From positions 1 through 64,000 of the forward strand of contig JAKITI010000003.1 of the NCBI GenBank assembly GCA_021648145.1: a DNA stretch of 64,000 nucleotides, given 5' to 3'. The position numbers and the translations under genes were made by a program. Of this stretch, positions 37,775 to 46,127 are shown one piece after another; the stretch's first letter is position 1; each line of letters begins with the position of its first letter. Origin of the DNA: Gammaproteobacteria bacterium (GTDB lineage: Bacteria; Pseudomonadota; Gammaproteobacteria; JAADGQ01). Under the pieces are notes generated by a model. It had not been told where the DNA came from and ran no database searches. It saw only the letters and a program-made list of their open reading frames with translations.

Positions 37775-39316
37775 ATGGCTGCTGTCATTAATACTAACGT
37801 TGCTTCATTAAATGCTCAACGTAATCTTTCACAATCACAATCTCAATTAACCACGTCATTAGAGCGCTTATCAACTGGTTTACGAATTAACAGCGCCAAG
37901 GATGATGCTGCGGGCTTGGCGATCAGTAATCGCATGACCTCTCAAATTCGTGGTATGGATCAGGCCGCACGTAATGCCAATGATGCGATCTCGCTCGCCC
38001 AAACGGGTGAAAGCGCGATGGCTCAAATGACCACTAACTTACAACGTATGCGTGAGCTCTCCATTCAATCAGGTAATGCGACTAATACGGAAGCTGACCG
38101 TAAATCACTGGATGCAGAGTTTCAGCAACTTCTTCAAGAAAATGATCGTATGGCAGAAACCACCAGTTTTAATGGTCAAAAAATTCTTGATGGTAGTATG
38201 CAAACCGCTACGTTCCAAGTGGGAGCCAATGTCGGTGAAACAATCTCTGTCGATATCAACCAGAGTATGCGGACTGATTCTGTCGGTTCGTTTGCCAATG
38301 TTAGTAATGCGCTTCAGGGGTCGGTGGGTACAGTTGTTGGCGCCGCAGCTGTACCTGAAGATGGCCTTCTTGATGCTGATGGCGACATTGAGATCAACGG
38401 TACGGAGATTGTTGCAGCTAAGGATTATAGTACAGCCGCATCACCTGATTTTAAAGAAGGTTTGGCTGGTGCAGGTAAATCTGCTGGCAGTGCATTTTCT
38501 ATTGCCGAGGCAATCAATAAGGCACAGGATACAACTGGTGTAACGGCGACTGCAACAGGAGCTGAGCAGGAGATTACCGCAGCTACTATTTCATCAGCGG
38601 TTGTGGGTACTGGTGATACTTACACTATGAATATCAATGGTACCGATATCTTCACGCAAGGTGAGGGTGAAAAATTTACAGCCTCCGAGTTAGCAAATGC
38701 CATTAACAATAAAAGTGGTGATACCGGTGTGACTGCAAAAGTGGGTAATGATGGTGGTCTCACAATCACAGCAGCGGATGGCCGTAATATTGAGATGACA
38801 GAAACAATCGGTGGTACAGGTACTGGTGTCTCTGGTTACACTGGAGCTGGGCTAACTGGAACTGAGGTTGGCTCAACCATGAGCAAAGGTTCAATTGAAC
38901 TTTCATCCAATGCCGCAATTACAGTGACATCTGATAATACCGCCGGCGGTGATATTTTTGCAGGAATCGCTGCTACTGGCGGTAGCCAAAACACTACAAC
39001 CACAACATTAAATAGCACTGATATCAGAACTGTTGAGAATGCCAATGCATCCATTCAACGCATTGATGCGGCGATCACCCAAATTGATAGTTTGCGCGGT
39101 ACTTTTGGTGCGGTTCAGAGTCGATTTGAGTCCACCATTTCCAGCCTTCAAAGTGCTTCTGAAAATATTTCAGCCGCGCGTAGCCGGATTATGGATACTG
39201 ATTTTGCCGCTGAAACAGCCGCGATGACTCGTGCTCAGATTCTACAGCAAGCAGGTACCGCGATGGTTTCTCAAGCCAATGCATTGCCTCAAGGCGTACT
39301 CTCTCTTCTCGGGTAA
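37775..39316 (+). CDS. fliC: Flagellin
   Basis: Flagellin is the filament subunit, exported through the flagellar type III apparatus. The 513-residue protein has the conserved N-terminal D0/D1 helices (AAVINTNVASLNAQRNLSQS, LSTGLRINSAKDDAAGLAIS) and C-terminal D1/D0 helices (SAARSRIMDTDFAAETAAMT, ILQQAGTAMVSQANALPQGV). The middle (about 180-430) is a variable Gly/Thr/Ala-rich surface region with hook-IN-like stretches. LQRMRELSIQSGN matches the TLR5-recognised type of motif seen in beta- and gammaproteobacteria. The ATG follows AGGAG, and a sigma-28 promoter lies upstream. Confidence 0.97.
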   Translation: MAAVINTNVASLNAQRNLSQSQSQLTTSLERLSTGLRINSAKDDAAGLAISNRMTSQIRGMDQAARNANDAISLAQTGESAMAQMTTNLQRMRELSIQSGNATNTEADRKSLDAEFQQLLQENDRMAETTSFNGQKILDGSMQTATFQVGANVGETISVDINQSMRTDSVGSFANVSNALQGSVGTVVGAAAVPEDGLLDADGDIEINGTEIVAAKDYSTAASPDFKEGLAGAGKSAGSAFSIAEAINKAQDTTGVTATATGAEQEITAATISSAVVGTGDTYTMNINGTDIFTQGEGEKFTASELANAINNKSGDTGVTAKVGNDGGLTITAADGRNIEMTETIGGTGTGVSGYTGAGLTGTEVGSTMSKGSIELSSNAAITVTSDNTAGGDIFAGIAATGGSQNTTTTTLNSTDIRTVENANASIQRIDAAITQIDSLRGTFGAVQSRFESTISSLQSASENISAARSRIMDTDFAAETAAMTRAQILQQAGTAMVSQANALPQGVLSLLG

Positions 39317-39337
39317 TTGAAACCTGACAATAGGATT

Positions 39338-39374
39338 GTGGCTCATCATTAAAGATGGGTCACTTCCTTCTTTA
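39338..39374 (+). terminator. Probable terminator after fliC
   Basis: GTGGCTCATC (39338-39347) can pair with GATGGGTCAC (39354-39363), a 10-base stem with two G-U pairs, followed by the pyrimidine-rich TTCCTTCTTTA. It lies 22 bases after the fliC stop and before flaG. Read-through may remain. Confidence 0.5.
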
Positions 39375-39394
39375 TAGTTAAGTGAGGTCATGAT

Positions 39395-39778
39395 ATGAAT
39401 GATATCGGACTTGAAAATTTACAAAGCATCTCTCTTTCTGGATTAAAACCAGCCGTCTCTCCTGTCATCAAATCAGACTCTGAAAAAAATTCTGAAACAG
39501 TGAAAAACCAACAGCCAATAGCTTTGAAAGAGTCATCAAAAGTTGACGAATCAGAGCTTAAACTGGCGATGAACCAAATAGATGATTTGATGAAAAATAT
39601 GCAAAGGGAGTTGAGCTTCAGTGTCGATAAAGAGAGTGGCAAAACAGTTGTTAAGGTGATGGATGCACAAACCCGAGAAGTGATTCGGCAAATGCCATCA
39701 GAGGAAGCTTTGAAGCTGGCTCAAAGAATCAAGGAAGGCCATGATTTTGAAGGAATGTTACTGAATAGCAAGGTATAA
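39395..39778 (+). CDS. flaG: Flagellar protein FlaG
   Basis: FlaG proteins influence filament length in polar flagella; the mechanism is unclear. The 127-residue sequence has a polar, poorly conserved N-terminal half and the conserved C-terminal FlaG segment: LSFSVDKESGKTVVKVMDAQ followed by TREVIRQMPSEEALKLAQRI. Its place between fliC and fliD is standard for polar flagellar clusters such as those of Vibrio and Pseudomonas. The ATG follows GAGG. Confidence 0.9.
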   Translation: MNDIGLENLQSISLSGLKPAVSPVIKSDSEKNSETVKNQQPIALKESSKVDESELKLAMNQIDDLMKNMQRELSFSVDKESGKTVVKVMDAQTREVIRQMPSEEALKLAQRIKEGHDFEGMLLNSKV

Positions 39779-39812
39779 ACCTGGAAAAATAAAACAGTTT
39801 TAATTTACTTAG

Positions 39813-39854
39813 GAACGAGCGCGAAATAATTTATAAGTTATTTTGTGACCGTTC
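39813..39854. repeat. 42-base imperfect palindrome in the flaG-fliD gap
   Basis: The sequence starts GAACGAGCGCGAAATAA, turns at TTATAA, and ends with the near-complement TTATTTTGTGACCGTTC. Its left arm, with the preceding TTAG, matches a half-copy at 4371-4398. It could act as a transcriptional attenuator between flaG and fliD or be a small dispersed repeat of REP or MITE type. No long U-run follows directly. Confidence 0.55.
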
Positions 39855-39904
39855 TTTATTTCAGGCTTGTTTTTTAATTCTCGATAGTAAAGGGTGGCGT
39901 GATT

Positions 39905-41341
39905 ATGGCAGCTATAACTTCAGCAGGTATCGGTTCAGGAATTGATATAGAAGGCTTGGTTAGTCAGCTAATGGCGGCTGAGCGAGCGCCGGCAACGAAT
40001 CGCCTTGCATTTAAAGAATCCAGATTTTTGGCGGAGCTTTCAGGGCTGGGTCAATTAAAAGGTGCAATGTCACAATTTCAAGACAGTGTGACTTCTCTGA
40101 AAAATTTATCCACCTTTATGGCGCGTGATGCGGCATCTGCTAATGAAGAGCTGTTCACCGCGACGGCAAGTTCGTCAGCCGTTGCGGGCAACTATAATGT
40201 TGAAGTCATTCAAAAAGCCCAGGTGCATAAATTAATGACGGAAGGGTTTACCGATAAAAACAGTGAGGTAGGAACAGGCAACTTAATTATCTCCACCGGT
40301 ACAAAGAGTTTCACAATTGAAATTGATGATAGCAATAAAACATTGGAAGGAATCAGCCAGGCGATTAATAGCGCATCAGATAATCCAGGTGTGACAGCCA
40401 CGATTATAAATGTAGATGATGGTACGGGCGGAACAGTCAGCAAATTAGTGATGAGTGCTACGGAAACAGGAAGTGATAATGCACTGGAAATAAGGGTCAC
40501 TAATGATGGTGATGGGGATAATGAAGATCATGGTGTCGGTTTGTCACAACTGATTTTTGACAAAGATTACCATAATGAATATTTGACGGAAATTAATGCC
40601 TTTGCTGACCTGGATGCACAGATAAAAATTGATGGGCAGATGGTGACGCGTTCATCTAATTCAATTGATGATGCCATTGAAGGTGTGACCATTGATTTGC
40701 AAAAAGCTGAAATAGGCACTGAAGTTTCTCTTAATATATCTTTGGACAGTGGCGAGTTAAATGAGACGATTTCAGGCTTTGTAAGCAGCTATAACAGTAT
40801 GATTGAGACGATGAAATCACTCTCAAAATTTGATCCGTCGGGTGGTCCATCGGGTGTATTTCTGGGTGACTCTACACTGCGCAATATTCAGTCACAAATA
40901 CGCTCTGTCATTGCATCTGTTGTGGGTGATAGCAACGAATCAGCATTTACGATGTTGAATGAAATAGGTATCACTACAACGGCGCAGGGAACACTGGAAA
41001 TTAACACCTCAAAATTAAATGAAGCAATGGATCAGGATTTTGGCGCTATTGGTGAGCTGTTTGCGTCCGATAACGGAATTGCAGCACGGCTTGATGCATC
41101 ACTCTCTTCTTTTCTGAACTCTGATGGAGTGCTGGACAGTCGTACCAAAGGAATTCAGGGCAGTATTGATCGTTTATCAGATCAGCGTGAGGTGCTGGAT
41201 CGTCGTATGCAATCGCTTGAGGCTCGCTATCGATCCCAGTTTGTTGCAATGGACCTGTTATTGAATCAGTTACAAACGACGGGGGGGTATTTGACATCAC
41301 AGCTAGAGAGTTTGCCGGGTGTTGTCAGGCGTAATAGATAG
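39905..41341 (+). CDS. fliD: Flagellar filament cap protein FliD
   Basis: FliD forms the cap at the filament tip and helps flagellin polymerise. The 478-residue protein has the FliD N-terminal domain (ITSAGIGSGIDIEGLVSQLM at the start), a central region with hook-IN-like repeats (TKSFTIEIDDSNKTLEGIS), and the FliD C-terminal domain with a coiled-coil end (RLSDQREVLDRRMQSLEARY, FVAMDLLLNQLQTTGGYL). An in-frame GTG lies six bases upstream; the ATG at 39905 is preferred by spacing from AGGGTGG. It heads fliD-fliS-fliT-tPilZ. Confidence 0.95.
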   Translation: MAAITSAGIGSGIDIEGLVSQLMAAERAPATNRLAFKESRFLAELSGLGQLKGAMSQFQDSVTSLKNLSTFMARDAASANEELFTATASSSAVAGNYNVEVIQKAQVHKLMTEGFTDKNSEVGTGNLIISTGTKSFTIEIDDSNKTLEGISQAINSASDNPGVTATIINVDDGTGGTVSKLVMSATETGSDNALEIRVTNDGDGDNEDHGVGLSQLIFDKDYHNEYLTEINAFADLDAQIKIDGQMVTRSSNSIDDAIEGVTIDLQKAEIGTEVSLNISLDSGELNETISGFVSSYNSMIETMKSLSKFDPSGGPSGVFLGDSTLRNIQSQIRSVIASVVGDSNESAFTMLNEIGITTTAQGTLEINTSKLNEAMDQDFGAIGELFASDNGIAARLDASLSSFLNSDGVLDSRTKGIQGSIDRLSDQREVLDRRMQSLEARYRSQFVAMDLLLNQLQTTGGYLTSQLESLPGVVRRNR

Positions 41342-41380
41342 AAGTGACAAGGAACTTGAAATTAATCATTGAGAGAAATT

Positions 41381-41824
41381 ATGAAACAATCACATAGTCC
41401 AATTGATCAGTATATGCAAGTCAATGTACATGGTGGCACCAGTGATGCCAGCCCTCATCGCTTGATTCAGATGTTGCTGGATGGTGCGCTGGATCGAATC
41501 GCCGTTGCGAAGGGACATATGGCGCGCGGTAATATTGCTGAAAAAGGTCGGTATATTGGTTTGGTTATTTCGATTATTGATGGTTTACGCATTAGCTTGG
41601 ATAAGCCAGGCGGCGGAGAGATTGCTCAAAATCTGGATGATCTGTATGAATATATAACAAGGCGTCTGGCGGAAGCGAACCTTAAAAATGATGAGGGAAT
41701 GCTGGATGAGATAACGAGCCTGTTAAAAGAGGTTAAAGAGGGGTGGGATGCGATTCCTGAGGAGTTTAGGCATCAAAAAAATGAAACAATAGATGAAGAG
41801 CGAGAGCCTGTATTGCTTGATTGA
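41381..41824 (+). CDS. fliS: Flagellin chaperone FliS
   Basis: FliS binds the C-terminus of flagellin in the cytoplasm and keeps it unpolymerised before export. The roughly 147-residue helical protein shows the family's YMQVNVHGGTSDASPHRLIQ, the conserved MLLDGALDRIAVAKGHM, and LDDLYEYITRRLAEANLKND. The ATG at 41381 follows GAGAG; an in-frame TTG at 41369 is less likely. The stop overlaps a possible TTG start of the next gene. Confidence 0.94.
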   Translation: MKQSHSPIDQYMQVNVHGGTSDASPHRLIQMLLDGALDRIAVAKGHMARGNIAEKGRYIGLVISIIDGLRISLDKPGGGEIAQNLDDLYEYITRRLAEANLKNDEGMLDEITSLLKEVKEGWDAIPEEFRHQKNETIDEEREPVLLD

Positions 41825-41829
41825 GTAAT

Positions 41830-42171
41830 ATGATAAACCGTGACAATGTGATGCCTCGGCAGCAAAAAACAGTGCAATTTCAGCAGTTAGGAAAAATTGT
41901 CGCAACCAGTCGAAAGATGTTGGAATACGCACAAGTAGATGATTGGAATTCGCTTGTTTTATTGGAAAAGGAGCGAAGTCACTTGTTATCTGAATTTTTT
42001 CAGAAACCTGCTGATGAAAGTGAATCCAATGATATCGCCTCTGCCATTCTTCTCATACAGTCACTGGATAAAAAAACGATGGAATATGTTAAGTCCGAGC
42101 ATAAAACGGTCTCCGAGGAGCTGAAAAAACTGAATAAAGGGCGGCGTGTCAATAAGGCATATTTACAATGA
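41830..42171 (+). CDS. fliT: FliT-like flagellar chaperone (tentative)
   Basis: This small helical protein of about 113 residues lies directly after fliS, where polar-flagellum clusters usually carry fliT. FliT binds FliD and in some species the class-2 regulator. Sequence support is weak because the family is poorly conserved, but size, predicted all-helix nature and the WNSLVLLEKERSHLLSEFF segment fit the FliT pattern. The ATG at 41830 follows TTGAG; a TTG at 41821 is an alternative that overlaps fliS. The stop overlaps the next start by four bases. Confidence 0.65.
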   Translation: MINRDNVMPRQQKTVQFQQLGKIVATSRKMLEYAQVDDWNSLVLLEKERSHLLSEFFQKPADESESNDIASAILLIQSLDKKTMEYVKSEHKTVSEELKKLNKGRRVNKAYLQ

Positions 42172-42731
42172 ATGCATTAATCAGAGGCGATCAATTAGGG
42201 CACAGTCTGACATACCAAGGTGATGTGCCATTGCGTTGGTATCTTCCTGAAAAACCTTTGGATGCTGCTCAAGCTTTACAACTGCAAAATAAAAATGAAT
42301 CCGTACTGTGCAAGCTGCTGGAGTTGGATGATATTCATGTCGATGTGAATGATGAGTCGCGTGAAAATCATGCTGATCTGGCGCGCCTTGAATTTAAAGT
42401 TGATCTGGCTCTGGAATTACTCAATCAACTTTATATGCGAGAGATAAACCTACCCGACGTATGTCCATTAACGCTGAATACGGCTTACGCCGAATGGATG
42501 GATGCACGATCTCCTTCAGTGAATAAATACATTCATCTGGAAGTTTTTTTAGATACTAAATACCCTCACTCTTTGGTTTTTCCCGCTACGGTTCAGAGCG
42601 TGATTGAAAAAAGTGGTCGTTTTAAAGTGACGGCTAAATTAGATTTTTCTGGCGAATTAGTGAACGAGAGTCTAGAAAAACTTATTTTTCGCCACCATCG
42701 ACGCAGTATTGCAGTTTCACACCAGGGTTAA
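42168..42731 (+). CDS. Atypical PilZ-domain protein (c-di-GMP receptor type)
   Basis: This 187-residue cytosolic protein resembles the atypical PilZ (tPilZ) family of c-di-GMP receptors that sits beside fliS in many gammaproteobacterial flagellar loci. The ending, LVNESLEKLIFRHHRRSIA, is the region where such proteins carry a conserved basic motif; LDLALELL-type helices precede a beta-rich half. The classic RxxxR and D/NxSxxG PilZ motifs are not both clear, so real c-di-GMP binding is uncertain. It could connect the GGDEF-EAL proteins to flagellar output. It overlaps the fliT-like gene by four bases and precedes fleQ. Confidence 0.7.
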   Translation: MNALIRGDQLGHSLTYQGDVPLRWYLPEKPLDAAQALQLQNKNESVLCKLLELDDIHVDVNDESRENHADLARLEFKVDLALELLNQLYMREINLPDVCPLTLNTAYAEWMDARSPSVNKYIHLEVFLDTKYPHSLVFPATVQSVIEKSGRFKVTAKLDFSGELVNESLEKLIFRHHRRSIAVSHQG

Positions 42732-42744
42732 TCCATTTGATGGT

Positions 42745-42758
42745 GTCGAATTTTTGAC
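42745..42758. promoter_or_regulatory. FleQ-type binding site upstream of fleQ
   Basis: GTCGAATTTTTGAC has the outer GTC...TGAC dyad and AT-rich core of the 14-base Pseudomonas FleQ box (GTCNNTAAANTGAC type). It lies about 65 bases upstream of the fleQ start, suggesting autoregulation. The core differs from the consensus, so this is a weaker match than the one at 44325. Confidence 0.45.
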
Positions 42759-42823
42759 ACACTGATATATCAATGTTCTACTAAAGGGATGTTCGACTTT
42801 TTTAACATGGAGGTTAATACTAC

Positions 42824-44242
42824 ATGTCGGCAAACCTGTTAGTTATTGATTCTGATCCGCAGCGGTGTGCTGCCATTAAAACGATTCTTGAATTTAGTGA
42901 GTATGGTGACGTGATTACATCGTCATATCAAGATTGGCAGGAAAAATCTCGCCCGCCTGAATCAATTATGGCTGTCTTGTTAGGTGTCTCGGAGTCTGAA
43001 AATCAGCTAATGACGCTGTTTTATGCATTGAAAGCATGGGATGAATCCACTCCTGTTTTGCTGGTTTTTGATAAATCACAAAAAAAATATATTCCCGAAG
43101 CTGTTCTTAACAGTGCTCTGGCGACTCTGGAATCACCTCTTAAGCATAGCGAACTCTCTCATTCGTTAAATCTGGCGAAAGTCGCTTATAAAAAAAGTAA
43201 AACTGAAAGTGTACGCAATACTGAGCTGTTTCGTAGCATGGTGGGCAACAGTCGTGGAATTTTGCAAGTTAGAAAGCTTATAAAACAGGTTGCAAATACA
43301 AGTGCTAATGTACTAATTTTGGGTGAATCTGGAACAGGCAAAGAAGTTGTGGCGAGAAACCTGCACTATTTTTCAGCACGTCGTGATCATCCTTTCGTGC
43401 CGATTAATTGTGGCGCAATACCTGCTGATTTATTAGAAAGTGAGCTGTTTGGTCACGAAAAAGGGGCTTTTACAGGAGCGATCAGCACTCGCAAGGGGCG
43501 CTTTGAACTGGCTGAAGGTGGCACTCTGTTTCTTGATGAAATCGGCGATATGAGTTTGCCGATGCAAGTGAAATTATTACGTGTGCTGCAAGAGCGTGTA
43601 TTTGAAAGGGTCGGCAGTAATAAAAGCATAAGTGCTGATGTGCGCATTATTGCTGCAACGCACCGCAATTTGGAAGAAGCGATTACTAACGGTAATTTTC
43701 GTGAAGATCTTTATTACCGCCTGAATGTATTTCCCATAGATATGCCGCCACTGCGTGAGCGCATTGAAGATATTCCACTGCTTATTAATGAATTGATCGC
43801 ACGGCTTGAAAATGATGGGTGTGGCACGGTACGTTTAACAAATGCTGCAATGATTGCTTTGTGCCAGTACGAGTGGCCAGGTAACGTGCGTGAGTTGGCG
43901 AACTTGATGGAGCGATTGGTGATTATGTTCCCGAGTGAACAGGTAAATATGCATGATTTACCGGCCAAGTTTCGTAAAGATGATACAGATTCGAATACCA
44001 CAGATACAAAATTAAACATCTCTTCTTCACTCCTCGATATAAGTTCATCTTCAATATTACCTCGCTTACCTAAAGACGGTGTTGACTTAAAAGAGTATTT
44101 GGCTAATTTAGAGCAGGATTTGATTACTCAGGCACTTGAGGAGGCTGATGGCATCGTTGCCCATGCCGCGACTTTGCTGGGGCTGCGTCGTACGACTCTG
44201 GTTGAGAAAATTCGCAAATATGAATTACAAACCCTAAGCTAA
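42824..44242 (+). CDS. fleQ: Flagellar master regulator FleQ (sigma-54 activator)
   Basis: FleQ/FlrA proteins activate class II flagellar genes with sigma-54 and, in Pseudomonas, bind c-di-GMP. The 472-residue protein has an N-terminal receiver-like FleQ domain without a phospho-acceptor pattern (about 1-120), an AAA+ domain (about 140-375) with Walker [12 protein letters not shown], the sigma-54 contact loop GAFTGA and Walker [11 protein letters not shown], and a C-terminal Fis-type helix-turn-helix ([20 protein letters not shown]). The ATG follows GGAGG. Its place between fliS/tPilZ and a FleR-like gene supports the name. Confidence 0.92.
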   Translation: MSANLLVIDSDPQRCAAIKTILEFSEYGDVITSSYQDWQEKSRPPESIMAVLLGVSESENQLMTLFYALKAWDESTPVLLVFDKSQKKYIPEAVLNSALATLESPLKHSELSHSLNLAKVAYKKSKTESVRNTELFRSMVGNSRGILQVRKLIKQVANTSANVLILGESGTGKEVVARNLHYFSARRDHPFVPINCGAIPADLLESELFGHEKGAFTGAISTRKGRFELAEGGTLFLDEIGDMSLPMQVKLLRVLQERVFERVGSNKSISADVRIIAATHRNLEEAITNGNFREDLYYRLNVFPIDMPPLRERIEDIPLLINELIARLENDGCGTVRLTNAAMIALCQYEWPGNVRELANLMERLVIMFPSEQVNMHDLPAKFRKDDTDSNTTDTKLNISSSLLDISSSSILPRLPKDGVDLKEYLANLEQDLITQALEEADGIVAHAATLLGLRRTTLVEKIRKYELQTLS

Positions 44243-44324
44243 ATTTTCATACTTGCTGTCGGTTCACAAGCTCACCGTCAACCTACGGTATACCACTATT
44301 AACCTGCCCGAGCTGGATTTAGGT

Positions 44325-44338
44325 GTCATTAAATTGAC
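44325..44338. promoter_or_regulatory. FleQ-type box upstream of the PAS-AAA+ activator
   Basis: GTCATTAAATTGAC agrees with every position of the FleQ consensus as I know it (GTCNNTAAANTGAC type). It lies about 53 bases upstream of the sigma-54 -24 element, a normal distance for an enhancer site. This would place the next gene under FleQ. Confidence 0.7.
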
Positions 44339-44390
44339 AATAAAATTTTATTTAATTCTAACTCTGTGATTCTTCTCTTTATATTATTTC

Positions 44391-44405
44391 TGGTATGCAT
44401 CTTGC
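44391..44405 (+). promoter_or_regulatory. Sigma-54 promoter of the PAS-AAA+ activator
   Basis: TGGTATG (44391-44397), four bases, then TTGC (44402-44405) give the required GG and GC ten bases apart. Consensus is TGGCACG-N4-TTGC. It lies 37 bases upstream of the ATG at 44442 and downstream of the FleQ-type box. Confidence 0.7.
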
Positions 44406-44441
44406 TCTTCGTAATACTCAACGAAAAGCGAGATATATATC

Positions 44442-45770
44442 ATGAGTCAGTTAGCTACGTTCGACAACTATTCAACAGGTAACGCGGGTTTAATGCAATC
44501 GGTATTCGATTCTTTTCCGAATGCTGTCGTTGTTGTGGATGGCAAGGGGTGTGTTCAGGCTTGTAATACTGCTGCACAGTTACTGTTTGACGAAGATTTT
44601 TCTGGCGAAAAATGGAGTGCTGTGATTCATCGTGCCTTTATGCCAGAGAATGAAAATGACTCTTATGTAAAACTGCGTAATGGTCGTTTACTGACCCTTG
44701 TAACATGCCCGTTGTCTTTGAATAAAGGGCAAATTCTGGTATTCACTGACATGACCCATAGTCACTCACCTGACAGTTCACAACCACCTTGTGCGGTTGA
44801 TGAGAGCTCTGGTGTCATTGCAGTGGATCCTGAAAGCCGTAAATTACTGGTTTTGGCCAAACGTGTGGCCATGAATAATGTCACTGTCATGATTTGTGGT
44901 GAAAGCGGGGTCGGCAAAGAGGTTATGGCCCGCTATATCCATGAAAATTCAAAATATGCCCGTGGGTCTTTTGTGGCGATTAACTGTGCCGCTATTCCTG
45001 AAAATATGCTTGAAGCAACTCTGTTTGGTTATGAGAAAGGTGCTTTTACAGGGGCGCACCAAGCATCTCCAGGTAAATTTGAGCAAGCGCAAGGGGGAAC
45101 GTTATTGCTGGATGAAATTTCAGAAATGGCGTTGGATCTGCAAGCCAAGTTGTTGCGTGTATTACAAGAGCGTGAAGTTGAACGGTTAGGAGGACGTAAA
45201 ATAATCTCTTTGAATGTAAGGGTTTTGACAACCTCCAACAGGGATATGAAAGCAGAAGTCGCGGCAGGGCGGTTCCGTGAAGATCTATTTTTTCGCTTGA
45301 GTGTATTTCCGTTGCTGATACCGCCTTTACGAAAACGTAGTCGTGATATTTTGCCGTTAGCGAGCATCATTCTGAAAAGTTTTGCGGCATCCAATGGAGT
45401 GATCATTCCTGCTTTGACAAAGCGTGCAGAAAAACTTTTGTTAAAACATGCCTGGCCAGGCAATGTTCGTGAACTGAATAACGTATTGCAGCGGGCAATG
45501 ATTTTAAAGGATGCTAAAGCCAGAAAGATAGATGTGGGTGATTTGCAAATTGAGTGCTACGACTCCTCTGTAGCTACAGTTTTTTCGACTAAAGTCGATG
45601 ATTTAAAACAATTAAATGAAAACCTCAAGGAGCATGAGCATGATTTGATTATTCGTGCATTGAGAGAGGCGATGGGTGATCGCTCAGTGGTTGCAAAAAA
45701 GCTGGGGATCAGCCCGCGAACTTTACGTTACAAATTAGCAAAAATGCGTGAAAGAGGTATGGTTGTTTAA
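44442..45770 (+). CDS. Flagellar sigma-54 activator with N-terminal PAS (FleR-like, FleS-like PAS)
   Basis: This 442-residue regulator occupies the position of fleR/flrC, which switches on basal-body and hook genes through sigma-54. The effector part is complete: AAA+ with GESGVGKEVMA, GAFTGA and GTLLLDEISEM, and a Fis-type helix-turn-helix (VAKKLGISPRTLRYKLAKM). Instead of a receiver the N-terminus (about 10-115) is a PAS domain (VFDSFPNAVVVVDGKGCVQA, then FSGEKWSAVIHRAF and GQILVFTDMTHS) that closely recalls the PAS of the kinase FleS. No fleS kinase gene lies next to it. It looks like a one-component version of FleS-FleR. A FleQ-type box and a sigma-54 promoter precede it. Confidence 0.85.
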   Translation: MSQLATFDNYSTGNAGLMQSVFDSFPNAVVVVDGKGCVQACNTAAQLLFDEDFSGEKWSAVIHRAFMPENENDSYVKLRNGRLLTLVTCPLSLNKGQILVFTDMTHSHSPDSSQPPCAVDESSGVIAVDPESRKLLVLAKRVAMNNVTVMICGESGVGKEVMARYIHENSKYARGSFVAINCAAIPENMLEATLFGYEKGAFTGAHQASPGKFEQAQGGTLLLDEISEMALDLQAKLLRVLQEREVERLGGRKIISLNVRVLTTSNRDMKAEVAAGRFREDLFFRLSVFPLLIPPLRKRSRDILPLASIILKSFAASNGVIIPALTKRAEKLLLKHAWPGNVRELNNVLQRAMILKDAKARKIDVGDLQIECYDSSVATVFSTKVDDLKQLNENLKEHEHDLIIRALREAMGDRSVVAKKLGISPRTLRYKLAKMRERGMVV

Positions 45771-45805
45771 GGGATCTATGATGTTTTTTTTAAAAGGAGG
45801 ACGCT

Positions 45806-46126
45806 ATGAATGAAATAGATAGCAGTCAGATGATATCTCAATTGCGCAGTATGGCAGCACTTGCGCAAGGCCAGAATAGTGAAACGGGCAATGTTGGAAA
45901 AGCAGTCGATTTTTCAGCTTTACTGGGCAATGCGATTGACAAGGTGAATCATATGCAAAAAACAGGCGGCGCAATGGCCAAAGCATTTGATGCAGGAGAC
46001 CCGTCTGTCTCTTTACCTGAAACAATGGTCGCGATGCAAAAATCGAGTATTGCTTTTGAGACGATGAAGCAGGTGCGAAACAAAATGGTTTCTGCTTATC
46101 AAGACGTTATGAGCATGCCAATTTAA
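45806..46126 (+). CDS. fliE: Flagellar hook-basal body protein FliE
   Basis: FliE joins the MS ring to the proximal rod. The 106-residue protein ends with the family's signature, SLPETMVAMQKSSIAFETMK followed by QVRNKMVSAYQDVMSMPI. The ATG follows an ideal AAGGAGG ribosome site. It starts the run fliE-F-G-H-I-J, all closely spaced, and lies 35 bases after the sigma-54 activator gene. Confidence 0.95.
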   Translation: MNEIDSSQMISQLRSMAALAQGQNSETGNVGKAVDFSALLGNAIDKVNHMQKTGGAMAKAFDAGDPSVSLPETMVAMQKSSIAFETMKQVRNKMVSAYQDVMSMPI

Positions 46127-46127
46127 T

